Shown: positions 19,756 through 29,972, counted from the first letter of the stretch. The stretch is DNA of 64,000 bases from Pseudomonas kairouanensis (GCF_004682055.1 NZ_QUZU01000014.1:62001-126000); one strand, 5' to 3'. The notes: a model not told the origin generated them from the sequence alone. Numbers and translations: made by a program.

Positions 19756-20670
19756 TCACTCACTAAGAGCCGCAAACGGCAAACGTTCCGCCAGCGCCTG
19801 CGCAAGGTAACGGGCGAACACCGAGATGCGCTGGGGGATGTGCCGCCGATGCTGATACACCGCAAAAATGTCAGCCTGCGGTGCCTGGTGGTCGGTGAGC
19901 ACCGCTTGCAGGCGGCCGCTTTCAAGATACTGCTGAACATTCCAGCGCGACCGCAAAATCAAGCCATGCCCGTCCAGCGCCAGGCTCAACGCAACTTCAC
20001 CATCATTGCTCGACAGCGTGCCGCTGACCTTGTGTGAGTAATCCTGGCCATCCTTACTGAAGCGCCAGATCGCATAGTCGCTGCCGAACTGGCGCAGAAC
20101 GATGCAGTTGTGCTGCGCCAGATCCGCCACACGGGTCAGTGCCGGCATCGCTTCAAGGTAGGCCTTCGATGCGCAGAGGATGCGTGGGTTTTCCAGCAGG
20201 CGAATGCCGACCAACCGCGAGTCCGGCGGCTCGCCCATGCACACGCCGATATCGAATTGATCGTCCAGCATGCTCAGTGGCTGGCTGGTCAGCTCCAGGG
20301 AAATTTCAAGCTCCGGATGCAGCCTCGCGAAGCTCGATACCACCGGTGCGAGGTGCTGGCGCCCGAAACCCAGCGTGCCATTGATCCGCAACCGGCCTTG
20401 CAAGGTCGGCTGACGGCTGCTCAGCGCGCTCTCCAGTTCTTCGAGCTGGCGCAGAATCGGGCGACTGCCCTCCAGGTACTGCGCCCCTTCGGGGGTCAGC
20501 GACAATCGGCGTGTGGTGCGCAGTAATAATTGCACCCCGAGCCTGGCTTCCAATTGGCTCAGTCGTTTGCTCACGGCAGGCAGCGACAGCCCCAGATGGC
20601 GTGCCACTTCAGTCAGGCTGGCGCGTGTAGCCACCTGCTGAAAGAAGCTCAGGTCATCGATCATGCTCAT
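19756..20670 (-). CDS. LysR-family regulator, DmlR-like
   Basis: A 304-residue LysR protein with a helix-turn-helix at about residues 18-40 (TEVARHLGLSLPAVSKRLSQLE) and an effector domain. It is divergent from the malate/tartrate dehydrogenase gene by 108 bases, the arrangement of E. coli dmlR-dmlA, where DmlR activates D-malate use. The ATG at 20670 is preferred because it has AGGA upstream and the usual N-terminus length; a longer in-frame extension overlaps dmlA. Its 3' end is 35 bases from the inverted-repeat element. Confidence 0.88.
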   Translation of the reverse strand: MSMIDDLSFFQQVATRASLTEVARHLGLSLPAVSKRLSQLEARLGVQLLLRTTRRLSLTPEGAQYLEGSRPILRQLEELESALSSRQPTLQGRLRINGTLGFGRQHLAPVVSSFARLHPELEISLELTSQPLSMLDDQFDIGVCMGEPPDSRLVGIRLLENPRILCASKAYLEAMPALTRVADLAQHNCIVLRQFGSDYAIWRFSKDGQDYSHKVSGTLSSNDGEVALSLALDGHGLILRSRWNVQQYLESGRLQAVLTDHQAPQADIFAVYQHRRHIPQRISVFARYLAQALAERLPFAALSE

Positions 20671-20778
20671 GGATTCTTTCCTAAAAACTAAGAATGGATT
20701 TACAGCAAGACTAATTATTAATCCAAGCGCACTGCATACACTGAACTCCACGCCCCAATCAACCCAGGAGTCAAATTC

Positions 20779-21858
20779 ATGAGCAAATCCCAGTACAAAA
20801 TTGCAGTGATCCCCGGCGACGGCATTGGCAAGGAAGTGATGCCCGAGGGCGTGCGTGTGCTCGACGCCGTGGCTGCCCGGTTCAACCTGGAACTGCAATG
20901 GGACTGGTTCGATTTCGCCAGCGCCGATTACTACCTGGCTCACGGCAAGATGATGCCCGACGACTGGTTCGACATCCTCAAGGGCTACGACGCGATCTAC
21001 TTCGGTGCCGTGGGTTGGCCAGATGTGGTGCCTGACCACATTTCTCTGTGGGATTCGCTGCTACAGTTCCGTCGTGAATTCGACCAGTACGTGAACCTGC
21101 GCCCCTGCCGTCTCATGCCTGGCGTCAAGGCGCCACTGGCGAACCGCAAGCCCGGCGACATCGATTTCTGGGTGGTGCGCGAGAACACCGAAGGTGAGTA
21201 CTCCAGTGTCGGTGGCAAAATGTTCCCCGGGACCGATCGCGAAATCGTGCTGCAGGAAACCGTGATGACCCGCGTCGGTGTCGACCGTATCCTCAAGTTC
21301 GCCTACGACCTGGCGCAAAGCCGTCCGAAAAAGCACCTGACCTCGGCCACCAAATCCAATGGCATCGCGATCACCATGCCTTACTGGGATGAGCGCGTGG
21401 TGGAAATGGGCAAAAAGTATCCTGACGTCAACGTCGACAAGTACCACATCGATATTCTCACTGCGAACTTCGTCCTGCATCCGGACTGGTTCGACGTGGT
21501 GGTGGCCAGCAACCTGTTCGGCGACATCCTTTCCGACCTGGGCCCTGCATGCACCGGCACGATTGGCATCGCCCCCTCGGCCAACATCAACCCGGAGCGC
21601 AACTTCCCGAGCCTGTTCGAACCGGTGCATGGTTCGGCGCCCGACATCGCTGGCAAAGGCATCGCCAACCCCATCGGGCAGATCTGGTGCGGTGCGATGA
21701 TGCTCGAACACCTGGGCCATCCCGAAGCCGGCGCCGCCGTGCTGACCGCGATCGAAACCGTGCTTGCGATGGGCCCGGAGCAGGCGCCATTGACCGCCGA
21801 CATCGGTGGCACCGGCAACACTGAATCGCTGGGCAAGGCCATCGCTGCTGCGGTCTGA
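20779..21858 (+). CDS. Tartrate/D-malate dehydrogenase (decarboxylating), DmlA-like
   Basis: A 359-residue enzyme of the isocitrate/isopropylmalate dehydrogenase family. It has the N-terminal nucleotide motif IAVIPGDGIGKEV, the substrate loop SVGG after RENTEGEYS, the metal-binding segment SNLFGDILSDLGP and the cofactor loop EPVHGSAPDIAGKGIANP. DmlA/TtuC enzymes oxidise D-malate or tartrate to pyruvate or glycerate products with Mn2+ and NAD+. Regulation by the divergent LysR protein is likely. Confidence 0.9.
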   Translation: MSKSQYKIAVIPGDGIGKEVMPEGVRVLDAVAARFNLELQWDWFDFASADYYLAHGKMMPDDWFDILKGYDAIYFGAVGWPDVVPDHISLWDSLLQFRREFDQYVNLRPCRLMPGVKAPLANRKPGDIDFWVVRENTEGEYSSVGGKMFPGTDREIVLQETVMTRVGVDRILKFAYDLAQSRPKKHLTSATKSNGIAITMPYWDERVVEMGKKYPDVNVDKYHIDILTANFVLHPDWFDVVVASNLFGDILSDLGPACTGTIGIAPSANINPERNFPSLFEPVHGSAPDIAGKGIANPIGQIWCGAMMLEHLGHPEAGAAVLTAIETVLAMGPEQAPLTADIGGTGNTESLGKAIAAAV

Positions 21859-21873
21859 CGCCGACAATAGCGT

Positions 21874-21901
21874 GCAATCTCCCATTCCCTCGGGAGATTG
21901 C
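21874..21901. terminator. Inverted repeat between convergent dmlA-like and LysR genes
   Basis: GCAATCTCCC / GGGAGATTGC, a 10-bp perfect stem with an 8-base loop, placed between two convergent stop codons. It lacks a long T-run, so it is a probable but weak bidirectional terminator. Confidence 0.55.
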
Positions 21902-21929
21902 TGCGCGCATACAACCGTCCCCTGTGTAT

Positions 21930-22883
21930 TCACTCAGGCGCGGTCTCACCTCCAATGTCCAGCGCCTGTTCGTGCAGCGCAGCGATGAGGCTGCTCGCAA
22001 CCGGGGTTCTCAGCCCGTTGCGTAGCAGGATGATGCCCACCGGCGGCAGCTCAATCGGCACCTCCAGCGGCAAGGTGTAACCCAGGCCTACCGACTCAAG
22101 GTACTGCGCGACTTTAGTGGCGAGGAAACACACGCAGCCTCTTTCCCGCATAAACGCCATCATCACCAAAAAGGACGAGGTTTCGATGACGTCAGCGGGT
22201 GGTTGCAGTTTATGTTTGTAGAACATCTGGTTGAGCTTGACGCGCGAGGAGGCCCACGCAGGGGGAACGACCCAGGGCAGCGTCGCCAGATGATGCCAAG
22301 TGGGTTTGGCCACGGCGGCCAGTGGATGATCGGCGGCGACCACGACGCGCATGGTGTCGGTGTATAACGCCTCGGTTTCCAGGTCTGGAGAGCTGTAGCC
22401 CGGCTCCAGCCGGCCCACGATGAAATCGAGCTCGCCGGTACGCAGCCTCGGCAGCAGGCGCGTGAGATCACCTTCCTCGATTGATACCGTGGTGTGTGGC
22501 GAGCTGAGCTTGAGGCGGCTGACTGCGCCTACCAACAATCCCGGCGTGGCGACCACCATTGCGCCGACACGGATACGGCCGGCGCCGCCGCTGGCGACGG
22601 AAGCGATGTCGTCACAGGTACGGTCAAAATCCACCAGCACCGAACGCGCAAATCGGACCACTTGCTCGCCATAGGCAGTCGGTCGGGTGCCTCGCGTTGA
22701 ACGGATGAACAACTCAAGCCCGAACATCTTTTCGATTTCCGCCAGCGATTTGCTGACGGCAGGCTGGGTAAGCGACAAAAATTCCGCTGACCGGCCTAGA
22801 TGACGGAATTCATCCAGCGCCACGACGAGCTGCAGATGCTTTAGCTTGAGGTTGGAGCGCAAAACTCTATCAATGTCGCTCAC
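21930..22883 (-). CDS. LysR-family regulator of the galactarate cluster
   Basis: A 317-residue LysR protein of the GbpR-like group. The conserved body starts SDIDRVLRSNLKLKHLQLV, with the helix-turn-helix around LGRSAEFLSLTQPAVSKSLAEIE. The GTG at 22883 with GGGGA upstream fits the family start; an ATG at 22949 would add 22 unconserved residues and has no ribosome site. It is divergent from the MFS-garD-aldehyde dehydrogenase-aldolase operon and is its likely regulator. Confidence 0.85.
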   Translation of the reverse strand: MSDIDRVLRSNLKLKHLQLVVALDEFRHLGRSAEFLSLTQPAVSKSLAEIEKMFGLELFIRSTRGTRPTAYGEQVVRFARSVLVDFDRTCDDIASVASGGAGRIRVGAMVVATPGLLVGAVSRLKLSSPHTTVSIEEGDLTRLLPRLRTGELDFIVGRLEPGYSSPDLETEALYTDTMRVVVAADHPLAAVAKPTWHHLATLPWVVPPAWASSRVKLNQMFYKHKLQPPADVIETSSFLVMMAFMRERGCVCFLATKVAQYLESVGLGYTLPLEVPIELPPVGIILLRNGLRTPVASSLIAALHEQALDIGGETAPE

Positions 22884-23010
22884 CTGCTTTATCCCCGGTC
22901 GAAGACGCTTAGATGTCAAAATGGTTATGAAGTATGTCTGCTTATTCATTGTTCAGCAATGAAGCCGCGAGTCAGTATCCAAGAACAAAAACAATGATCG
23001 GAGACAAGCA

Positions 23011-24374
23011 ATGCGCACTCCTATGCCTACAAAACCGTTAAATGACACCGTGGTGAAGCAAGGCAAAAAATCCAACGCTCGTTGGGTTGTGGCCGCCCTG
23101 ATGTGGTTTGCCATCGCCATCAACTACATCGACCGCACCGTGCTCTCGGTCGCCGCTCCCGAGCTCATCAATGAGTTCAGCCTCACCCCCGAAATGATGG
23201 GGATCGTCTTGTCTGCGTTTTTCTGGTCTTACGCGCTGCTGCAAATCCCGGCTGGCTGGGTGGCTGACAAGTTTGGGCAGAAAATGGGGCTTGGGATCGC
23301 CGTAGGTTCATGGTCGCTTGCCACAGCGGCGACAGGGCTTGCGACAGGTTTTGCATCCCTGGTTGGCCTGCGAGTGGCACTGGGCGTCGGTGAAGCCGGC
23401 GCTTATCCGGCCAATGCCGGGATCGCGTCAAAATGGTTCCCGGACAAGGAACGGGCAACCATTTCCGGGCTGTTCGACAGTGCCTCGAAATTCGGCGGTG
23501 CCGTGGCAATGCCGCTCATTGTGATGCTGATGATGACGTTCGACTGGCGCATGACGTTTGTGATCGTGGGCCTGGCCGGTTTGGTCTGGAGCCTGATCTG
23601 GTGGTGGTATTTCTCGGATACCCCAGAGAAACACCGTAGCGCCAACGCCGCCGAGGTCGAGTACATCCGAGGCGGGCAGACCCAGCAGCACGGTGTGGAT
23701 AACACGATCCCGATGAAATGGTACGAACTGCTCAAGTACCGCAATATCTGGGCGATGTGCCTGGGCTTCTTCACCATCAACTACATCTCCTACTTCTTCA
23801 TCACCTGGTTGCCCACCTACCTTGTAAAAGAGCAGGGGATGGGCCTGCTGAAAATGGGCCTGGTCGCCTCGCTTCCGCTGATTTGCGGCCTGTTCGCCGA
23901 GATCGCTGCCGGCTGGCTGTCCGACAGGGTGGTCCACAGCGGGCGCCTGTCGTTAACCGCGACACGCAAACTGTTTCTGATCGTGGGTCTTTCAATGGCG
24001 CTGTGTATCGGTCTGGCGCCGTTGACCACCTCGGGCTCACGGTATTGCTGCTGTGCATCGCCAAGGCCGGAACCACCGTCGCGGCCTCGCAAGTCTGGGC
24101 GCTGCCGGGTGACGTTGCGCCCAAGAACATGACCTCCACCGTCGCCGGATTGCAGAACATGGTGGCGAACTTCGGCGGCGTACTGGGGCCGGTGATCACC
24201 GGGTTTATCGTGGCCTCGACCGGCTCGTTCAAAATGGCGTTGGTCTTCTCGGCAGTGCTCGGAATGCTGGGCATCTTGAACTACGCCCTGCTGCTCAAGA
24301 AGGTCGAACCCATCGTCGCGCCCATGCCGACCGAGCCTCAGCACGGCCCTGCCTCTATCGCCGCTAAAGCCTGA
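23011..24374 (+). pseudogene. MFS aldarate transporter, frameshifted
   Basis: Encodes a 12-helix major facilitator of the ACS type (GudP/GarP-like), with NYIDRTVLSVAAPE in helix 1 and VADKFGQKMG in loop 2-3. The reading frame is intact to about 24031, then changes. The remaining ~110 codons (LTVLLLCIAKAGTTVAAS ... to 24374) are in another frame. Restoring one base near 24031-24036, in TCGGGCTC, rejoins the family sequence. The two frames together give about 454 residues, the normal length. It is either a real loss of the galactarate importer or a sequencing error. Confidence 0.85.
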
Positions 24375-24430
24375 AGCGCCGCTGCGTTTCAACGACACCG
24401 ATGCCGTAATCTGGATGCCAGGACTGTTTT

Positions 24431-25972
24431 ATGACGACTACCACGCCCCATGCCACTCACAGACTCATACGTCTGCATGCCAATGACAACGTGCTCATCG
24501 CTCGCCATTTGATCGGCCTTGGGGACGAGCTGACTGAACTGGGCGTACGCAGCCGGGCGCAAGTGCCGGCCGGGCACAAGATCGCAGCGCAGGACATCCT
24601 GTGCGGTGAGCCCGTGCGTAAGTACGACACCATAATCGGTGTAGCGTCGCGCACTATCACCAAGGGCGAGCACGTTCACTCCCACAACATCGCACTCATC
24701 GATTTCGATCGAGACCCAGGCTTCTGTGAGGATGTGCGCCCGGTGAACTACGTAGCCCCGGAGAAACGCGCGACGTTCATGGGGATCGTACGGGCAGACG
24801 GCCGCGTTGCCACGCGCAACTTCATTGGGCTGCTGTCGTCGGTGAACTGCTCGTCAACCGTGATCAAGAAGATCGCCGAACACTTCACGCCCGAGCGGCT
24901 CGCCGCCTACCCGAATGTCGATGGCGTCGTCGCATTCGCTCAAACGAGTGGGTGCGGCATGTCGTCCCCCAGCCCTCACTTCGACCTGCTGCAGCGCACC
25001 ATTGCCGGGTACGCGCGCCATCCCAACCTGGCGGCCGTGCTGATCGTCGGGCTGGGTTGCGAGCGCAACCAGGTGGCCAACCTTGTCGATTCCCAGCAGT
25101 TGGTGCCCGATAGTCACCTGCGCACATTCGTGATGCAGGACACCGGCGGCACGCGTGAAACCATCGCTCAGGGTATTGCGGCGATCGAAGCGATGCTGCC
25201 CGAAGCCAACGCAGTCAAGCGTGTGCCGGTGAGTGCGGCGCACCTGAAGATCGGGCTGGAATGCGGCGGTTCCGATGGCTTTTCCGGCATCACCGCCAAC
25301 CCGGCATTGGGCGCCGCGATGGACATTCTCGTGCGGCATGGCGGCACGGCCATTCTGTCGGAGACGCCTGAGATCCACGGTGTGGAGTTCATGCTCACGC
25401 GTCGTGCGGTCAGTGTCGAGGTGGGCCAAAAGTTATTGGACCGGCTGGCCTGGTGGGAAGAATACACACGCGGTCAGAACGGGCAGTTCAATGGTGTCGT
25501 CGGCCCCGGTAATCAGGCTGGAGGTCTGGCCAATATCTTCGAAAAATCCCTGGGGTCTGCCATGAAAGGCGGCACCACGCCGTTGCAGGCGGTGTACGAG
25601 TATGCCGAGCCGATCGACAAGGCGGGGTTCGTGTTCATGGACTCACCGGGCTACGACCCTGTCGCGGCAACCGGTCAAATCGCCAGTGGTGCAAACCTCA
25701 TTTGCTTCACCACGGGCAGGGGCTCGATGTTCGGGAGCAAGCCTGCGCCGACGATCAAGCTCGCCAGCAATACCCCGATGTTCACCCGTCTGGAAGAGGA
25801 CATGGACATTAACTGCGGGCTCATTCTTGACGGTGAGTTGTCGGTTGAGCAGATGGGAGAACGCATCTTCGAACACATTCTGCAGGCGGCTTCAGGCGCC
25901 TCGACCAAGAGCGAATTGTTGGGGCTTGGGGATCACGAGTTCGTGCCCTGGCACCTGGGCATCGTCAGTTGA
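24431..25972 (+). CDS. garD: Galactarate dehydratase family protein (GarD/UxaA)
   Basis: A 513-residue GarD/UxaA-family dehydratase with an N-terminal SAF-like domain (about 10-100) and the large catalytic domain. Family segments seen are QTSGCGMSSPSPHFDLLQR, GLGCERNQ, LECGGSDGFSGITANPALG and DSPGYDPVAATGQIASGANL. It converts galactarate to 5-keto-4-deoxy-D-glucarate; an altronate-type substrate cannot be ruled out by sequence. Context (LysR, MFS, aldolase of the HpaI/GarL type) favours an aldarate. Confidence 0.85.
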   Translation: MTTTTPHATHRLIRLHANDNVLIARHLIGLGDELTELGVRSRAQVPAGHKIAAQDILCGEPVRKYDTIIGVASRTITKGEHVHSHNIALIDFDRDPGFCEDVRPVNYVAPEKRATFMGIVRADGRVATRNFIGLLSSVNCSSTVIKKIAEHFTPERLAAYPNVDGVVAFAQTSGCGMSSPSPHFDLLQRTIAGYARHPNLAAVLIVGLGCERNQVANLVDSQQLVPDSHLRTFVMQDTGGTRETIAQGIAAIEAMLPEANAVKRVPVSAAHLKIGLECGGSDGFSGITANPALGAAMDILVRHGGTAILSETPEIHGVEFMLTRRAVSVEVGQKLLDRLAWWEEYTRGQNGQFNGVVGPGNQAGGLANIFEKSLGSAMKGGTTPLQAVYEYAEPIDKAGFVFMDSPGYDPVAATGQIASGANLICFTTGRGSMFGSKPAPTIKLASNTPMFTRLEEDMDINCGLILDGELSVEQMGERIFEHILQAASGASTKSELLGLGDHEFVPWHLGIVS

Positions 25973-26007
25973 TCCAACCCCTTTGCACACCCTTGAGGAA
26001 CCTCGAC

Positions 26008-27489
26008 ATGAACCTGAAACTGACTCGCACTGACCTGATTCGAACGCAGAATTTCATTGGCGGCCAATGGCACACCCGAGATCCAGAGGCGCTGTTGACG
26101 GTCACCAACCCGGCTGACGACAGTTATATCGCCCAAGTGCCCGACAGCAACGCGATTGACGCCCGTGCCGCCGTCGATGCCGCTCATTCGGCGTTTGCCG
26201 CTTGGCGCAGCACCCCAGCCAAACAGCGCGCGCAACTGATCAAACGCTGGAACGCGCTGATCCTGGAACATCAGGAAGACCTGGGCCGTCTCATCTCGCT
26301 GGAGCAGGGCAAGCCGCTGGCCGAGGGGCGGGGCGAAGTGGTCTACGCCGCCAGTTATGTCGAGTGGTTTGCCGAGGAAGCGACGCGCGCTTACGGCGAT
26401 GTGATCCCAGCGCCGGTCTCGGGTCGGCGCATGACGGCAATCAAGGAGCCCGTTGGCGTGGTCGCCGCGATCACCCCCTGGAATTTTCCGGCGGCGATGA
26501 TTGCCCGCAAGATCGCGCCCGCACTGGCCGCCGGTTGCACCGTGGTCTGCAAGCCCGCCGAAGACACGCCACTGACGTCCCTTGCGCTTGTGCGCCTGGC
26601 TGAGGAAGCAGGCTTTCCGCCAGGCACACTGAACATCGTCACCGCTTCGCGCGAGCGTACACCCGAAGTCGTCAACGCTTGGCTGGCTGATTCGCGGGTA
26701 CGCAAGATCACCTTTACCGGGTCAACGCCCGTGGGCAAACACCTGGCCCGAATGTCCGCCGACACCTTGAAAAAGTGCTCACTCGAACTGGGCGGCAATG
26801 CCCCCTTCATCGTGTTTGATGATGCGGACCTCGACGCTGCCGTGGACGGCCTCATGGTTTCCAAGTTTCGTAATGGCGGCCAGACCTGCGTGTGCCCCAA
26901 TCGGATCTATGTGCAAAGCGCGGTTCACGATCAATTCGTTGAAAAGCTGGTGGCCAGAGTCAGTGCGCTGAAGGTTGGGCCAGCCTCCCACAGCGATTCT
27001 CAGATTGGTCCGATGATCAACGCGCGCGCCATCGACAAGATCGCACGCCACGTGGATGACGCGGTTGCAAAATGCGCTGCAATCGCCACCGGCGGACGAC
27101 CTGTGCGCGACGCTGTGGCCGACGGTCCCAACTACTACGCGCCGACCGTGTTGATCAATGCGACCGCGCAGATGGAACTCTGTAATGAAGAAACCTTTGG
27201 CCCCGTGGCGCCCATCTTCCGCTTCACGACTGAAGCGCAAGTGATCGAACTGGCCAACGACACGCCGTTCGGGTTGGCGGCCTACTTTTACACCCAGGAC
27301 GTCAAGCGCGTCTGGCGCGTCGCCGAGGCGTTGGAGTCGGGCATCGTGGGCATCAACGAAGGGGCGCTCGCCGCTGAGGCCGCACCCTTTGGCGGGGTCA
27401 AAGAGTCGGGGTATGGCCGTGAGGGTTCACGCTACGGCCTGGAAGACTACATGCACATCAAATACCTGTGCCAGGGCGGCCTGAACTAG
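26008..27489 (+). CDS. NAD(P)-dependent aldehyde dehydrogenase, GabD-like
   Basis: A 493-residue aldehyde dehydrogenase. Seen are the cofactor segments [10 protein letters not shown] and FTGSTPVGK, the catalytic glutamate in LELGGNAPF and the nucleophilic cysteine in [10 protein letters not shown]. It is similar in pattern to succinate-semialdehyde and alpha-ketoglutarate-semialdehyde dehydrogenases. In an aldarate cluster it may oxidise ketoglutarate semialdehyde or tartronate semialdehyde (inference). The ATG at 26008 has GAGGAA upstream and fits the family; an earlier ATG at 25969 overlaps garD. Confidence 0.88.
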   Translation: MNLKLTRTDLIRTQNFIGGQWHTRDPEALLTVTNPADDSYIAQVPDSNAIDARAAVDAAHSAFAAWRSTPAKQRAQLIKRWNALILEHQEDLGRLISLEQGKPLAEGRGEVVYAASYVEWFAEEATRAYGDVIPAPVSGRRMTAIKEPVGVVAAITPWNFPAAMIARKIAPALAAGCTVVCKPAEDTPLTSLALVRLAEEAGFPPGTLNIVTASRERTPEVVNAWLADSRVRKITFTGSTPVGKHLARMSADTLKKCSLELGGNAPFIVFDDADLDAAVDGLMVSKFRNGGQTCVCPNRIYVQSAVHDQFVEKLVARVSALKVGPASHSDSQIGPMINARAIDKIARHVDDAVAKCAAIATGGRPVRDAVADGPNYYAPTVLINATAQMELCNEETFGPVAPIFRFTTEAQVIELANDTPFGLAAYFYTQDVKRVWRVAEALESGIVGINEGALAAEAAPFGGVKESGYGREGSRYGLEDYMHIKYLCQGGLN

Positions 27490-27523
27490 TTCCGACAAAA
27501 ACAACAGAGGAGTAGAGACCATC

Positions 27524-28324
27524 ATGGCAAACCCGTTCAAGACCGCGCTTTCGCGAGGCGATAAGCAGATTGGCCTGTGGCTTTCGCTGGCCAATGCCTA
27601 CAGTGCCGAAATTTGCGCCACAGCCGGCTTCCAGTGGGTGTTGATCGACGGTGAGCACGCGCCAAACGACGTGCGCAGCACACTGGCACAGCTGCAGGCC
27701 ATTGCGCCTTACCCGTCCCACCCGGTGGCCCGCACGGTCGATGGCAACCCCGCAATGATCAAACAGCTGCTCGACATTGGCGTTCAAACATTGCTGGTGC
27801 CCATGGTCGATACCGCCGAGCAAGCCATCGCCCTGGCGGCCGCGACCCGCTACCCGCCGCAAGGCACAAGAGGCGTCGGTGCAGCGGCCGCGCGGGCTTC
27901 GCGTTGGGGCGGCCACACCGACTACCTGGAGACGGCCAATGACGATGTCTGCTTATTGGTGCAGGCTGAATCCAGGGCTGCACTGGAGAACCTCGAAGCC
28001 ATCTGTGCCGTCGACGGCGTGCATGGCGTGTTCATTGGGCCAGCTGATCTAGCCGCATCAATGGGGCACCGTGGGCATCCTGAACACCCTGAGGTGCAGC
28101 AAGCGATAGAGCGCGCCATACGCACCATTGTTGCCAGTGGCAAAGCCGCTGGCACGCTGACCGGCGATGCCAGACTCGCTCGGCACTATCTCGAGTTGGG
28201 CGCCAGCTTCGTCGCGGTGGGGCTGGATCTGACCCTGCTGGCACGGGCAACCCGTGGGCTGGCAAACGACTTCGGTCTTGGTGCCGTATCGGCATCCCCC
28301 GCTAGCGGTGCCTCACCCTACTGA
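27524..28324 (+). CDS. HpcH/HpaI-family aldolase, probable 2-dehydro-3-deoxyglucarate aldolase
   Basis: A 266-residue class II pyruvate aldolase of the HpaI/GarL type. Metal-binding and active-site segments are seen: [25 protein letters not shown] and [12 protein letters not shown]. GarL enzymes split 5-keto-4-deoxyglucarate into pyruvate and tartronate semialdehyde, which matches the GarD product. It is the last gene of the cluster, 34 bases after the aldehyde dehydrogenase. Confidence 0.87.
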   Translation: MANPFKTALSRGDKQIGLWLSLANAYSAEICATAGFQWVLIDGEHAPNDVRSTLAQLQAIAPYPSHPVARTVDGNPAMIKQLLDIGVQTLLVPMVDTAEQAIALAAATRYPPQGTRGVGAAAARASRWGGHTDYLETANDDVCLLVQAESRAALENLEAICAVDGVHGVFIGPADLAASMGHRGHPEHPEVQQAIERAIRTIVASGKAAGTLTGDARLARHYLELGASFVAVGLDLTLLARATRGLANDFGLGAVSASPASGASPY

Positions 28325-28362
28325 CAGCTTATGTAGCCATACCGCCGCTTGTAGTTTTGGCC

Positions 28363-28391
28363 CTTGAATTTTTCTGCGCTGAACCTACATA
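28363..28391 (+). promoter_or_regulatory. Candidate sigma-32 promoter for hsp20
   Basis: CTTGAA (28363-28368) and CCTACATA (28384-28391) are spaced 15 bases apart, near the heat-shock consensus CTTGAAA / CCCCATNT. TATGTAG at 28330 and CTACATA at 28385, and TACCGCC at 28340 and GGCGGTA at 28392, could pair in alternative hairpins around it. Confidence 0.5.
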
Positions 28392-28458
28392 GGCGGTACG
28401 CGATGCCACATTCGGGTCGCGAGTTAAATCACTTGGAGAACACTCAGGAGATTTTGCT

Positions 28459-28917
28459 ATGGCTACTACTTCTTCGTTGGCACCTCTGTTTCGCCACTCC
28501 GTTGGCTTTGACCGGTTCAACGACCTGTTCGAATCGGCGCTGCGCAGCGAGGCCGGTACGGCTTACCCATTGCACAACGTCGAGAAGCTGAGCGATGACC
28601 ACTATCGGGTCGTCATCTCGGCCGCTGGCATGGCGCAGGACGACCTGGACATCCAGGTGGAAAAAGGCGTGTTGACCGTCTCCGGCAGCAAGCGTGAGCA
28701 AAGGGATGACATCACCTACCTGCATCAGGGGATCGTACAGCGTGCATTTCGCTTGTCGTTCCGCCTGGACGACCACATCGAAGTGCAGGGCGCACGGCTT
28801 TCCAATGGCCTGCTGAGCATTGATTTGCTCAGGGCTGTACCGGAGGAGGCCAAGCCAAAACGCATTGCGATTGAGGGTGGCGAAAAAGCTGAACCCAAAT
28901 CGATCAGCGAGCAGTAA
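28459..28917 (+). CDS. Small heat-shock protein, Hsp20/IbpA family
   Basis: A 152-residue alpha-crystallin-domain chaperone that holds unfolded proteins. It has FDRFNDLFESAL near the N terminus, the alpha-crystallin domain (about 35-130) with DDLDIQVEKGVLTVSG, and the conserved FRLSFRLDDHIEVQGARLSN strand. The C-terminal AEPKSISEQ lacks an obvious IxI motif, though PKRIAIEGG precedes it. AGGAG precedes the ATG. It has its own promoter candidate and a strong terminator. Confidence 0.92.
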   Translation: MATTSSLAPLFRHSVGFDRFNDLFESALRSEAGTAYPLHNVEKLSDDHYRVVISAAGMAQDDLDIQVEKGVLTVSGSKREQRDDITYLHQGIVQRAFRLSFRLDDHIEVQGARLSNGLLSIDLLRAVPEEAKPKRIAIEGGEKAEPKSISEQ

Positions 28918-28925
28918 CCTGAAAT

Positions 28926-28957
28926 GAACAAAGGCGCTCTTCGGAGCGCCTTTGTTC
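28926..28957 (+). terminator. Terminator after hsp20
   Basis: A 14-bp perfect stem (28926-28939 with 28944-28957) closed by a TTCG tetraloop, with a CCTTTGTT 3' arm. Confidence 0.85.
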
Positions 28958-28969
28958 GTGTGCCAGAGC

Positions 28970-29446
28970 CTAGCGTGTGTAATTTGCCTGGGCGCCCAGC
29001 TCGGCCCCACGCCCCTCCCACTTGGCAATCACCAACGGCGCCAACGCATTACCCAGCACATTCAATGCGGTGGTCGGCATTTCCATCAACCGATACACCC
29101 GGCGATAAACGCGATGCCTTCCAACGGCAAGCCCGCACTGGCCAAGGTGGCTGACAGGATCACAAACATAAACCCTGGCACGCCAGCTGCGCCCTTGGAG
29201 GTGAGCACCATGGTCACCACCAGCAGTGCCTGGTCACCCAGGCTTAGGTCGATGCCGTACAGCTGCGCCACAAACAAGGTGCCGATGCCGAGGAACAGCG
29301 AGGCGCCATCCAGGTTGAACGAGTAACCCACCGGCACCACAAAGCTCACCAGCGAAGGCGGTACGCCGTAGGTTTCGAGCTTTTTCATCAGTGGCGGCAT
29401 CACCGACGCCGAGCTGGCGGTGGAGAAGGCCAGTATCAGCTCATCC
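28970..29446 (-). pseudogene. Dicarboxylate/amino acid:cation symporter, C-terminal remnant
   Basis: Only the last third of a DctA/GltP-family symporter remains. It has LILAFSTASSASVMPPLMKKL, VPVGYSFNLDGASLFLG and the TSKGAAGVPG helical-hairpin motif. The N-terminal two thirds are missing; homology stops at about 29446, where an oppositely oriented LysR fragment begins. A further one-base deletion near 29098 shifts the frame, and the expected C-terminal sequence VYRLMEMPTTALNVLGNALA continues in another frame to a stop at 28970. It is clearly dead. Confidence 0.85.
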
Positions 29447-29448
29447 TT

Positions 29449-29972
29449 GGGTGGAGCTCAGCAGCGAGTTGTTTCGCAAGCTGGAAAGCGACCAGTTGGA
29501 CCTGGTGATCGTGCCCGACGTGTACAGCGACCCGCGCTTTCACAGCACGCCGCTGCAACGCGTGGAAAACGCCTGGATGTGTTCCCCTGGGCTGATCCCG
29601 GACGCCGACCCCATCAGCCTGGAAACCCTGGCCAGCTACACCGTGCTCACCCAAGGCTCGCAGTCGGGCACGGGGATGATCTACGAACGCTGGCTGGCCA
29701 CGCACAACATCCAACTGCCGCGCACCCTCACCAGCCACAACCTGCTGGTGCAGGCAGGGCTTGCGTTGTCGGGGATTGGCGTGAGTTACCTGCCGGTGGG
29801 GTGCCTGTCCCATTTGATCGAACAAGGCACCTTGCGTGCCCTCGTCACCCAGCCGGCGTTGCCGGATATCCAGTACGTGGCGTTGCACCGGGTGGACCGG
29901 CAGTTTGGCCTGAACCAGGACGTGGCCAGGTTGGCCCAGGCGTGCTGTGATTTTTCACGGTTGTTGTTCTAG
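29449..29972 (+). pseudogene. LysR-family regulator, effector-domain remnant
   Basis: About 174 codons of a LysR effector domain (VELSSELFRKLESDQLDLVI ... ALSGIGVSYLPVGCLSHLIEQG). The whole DNA-binding domain and a start codon are missing. Its 5' edge abuts the 5' edge of the symporter remnant, as if one deletion had removed both N-termini and the shared promoter. The stop codon TAG (29970-29972) is the first base triplet shared with the tRNA-Asn fragment. Confidence 0.85.
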
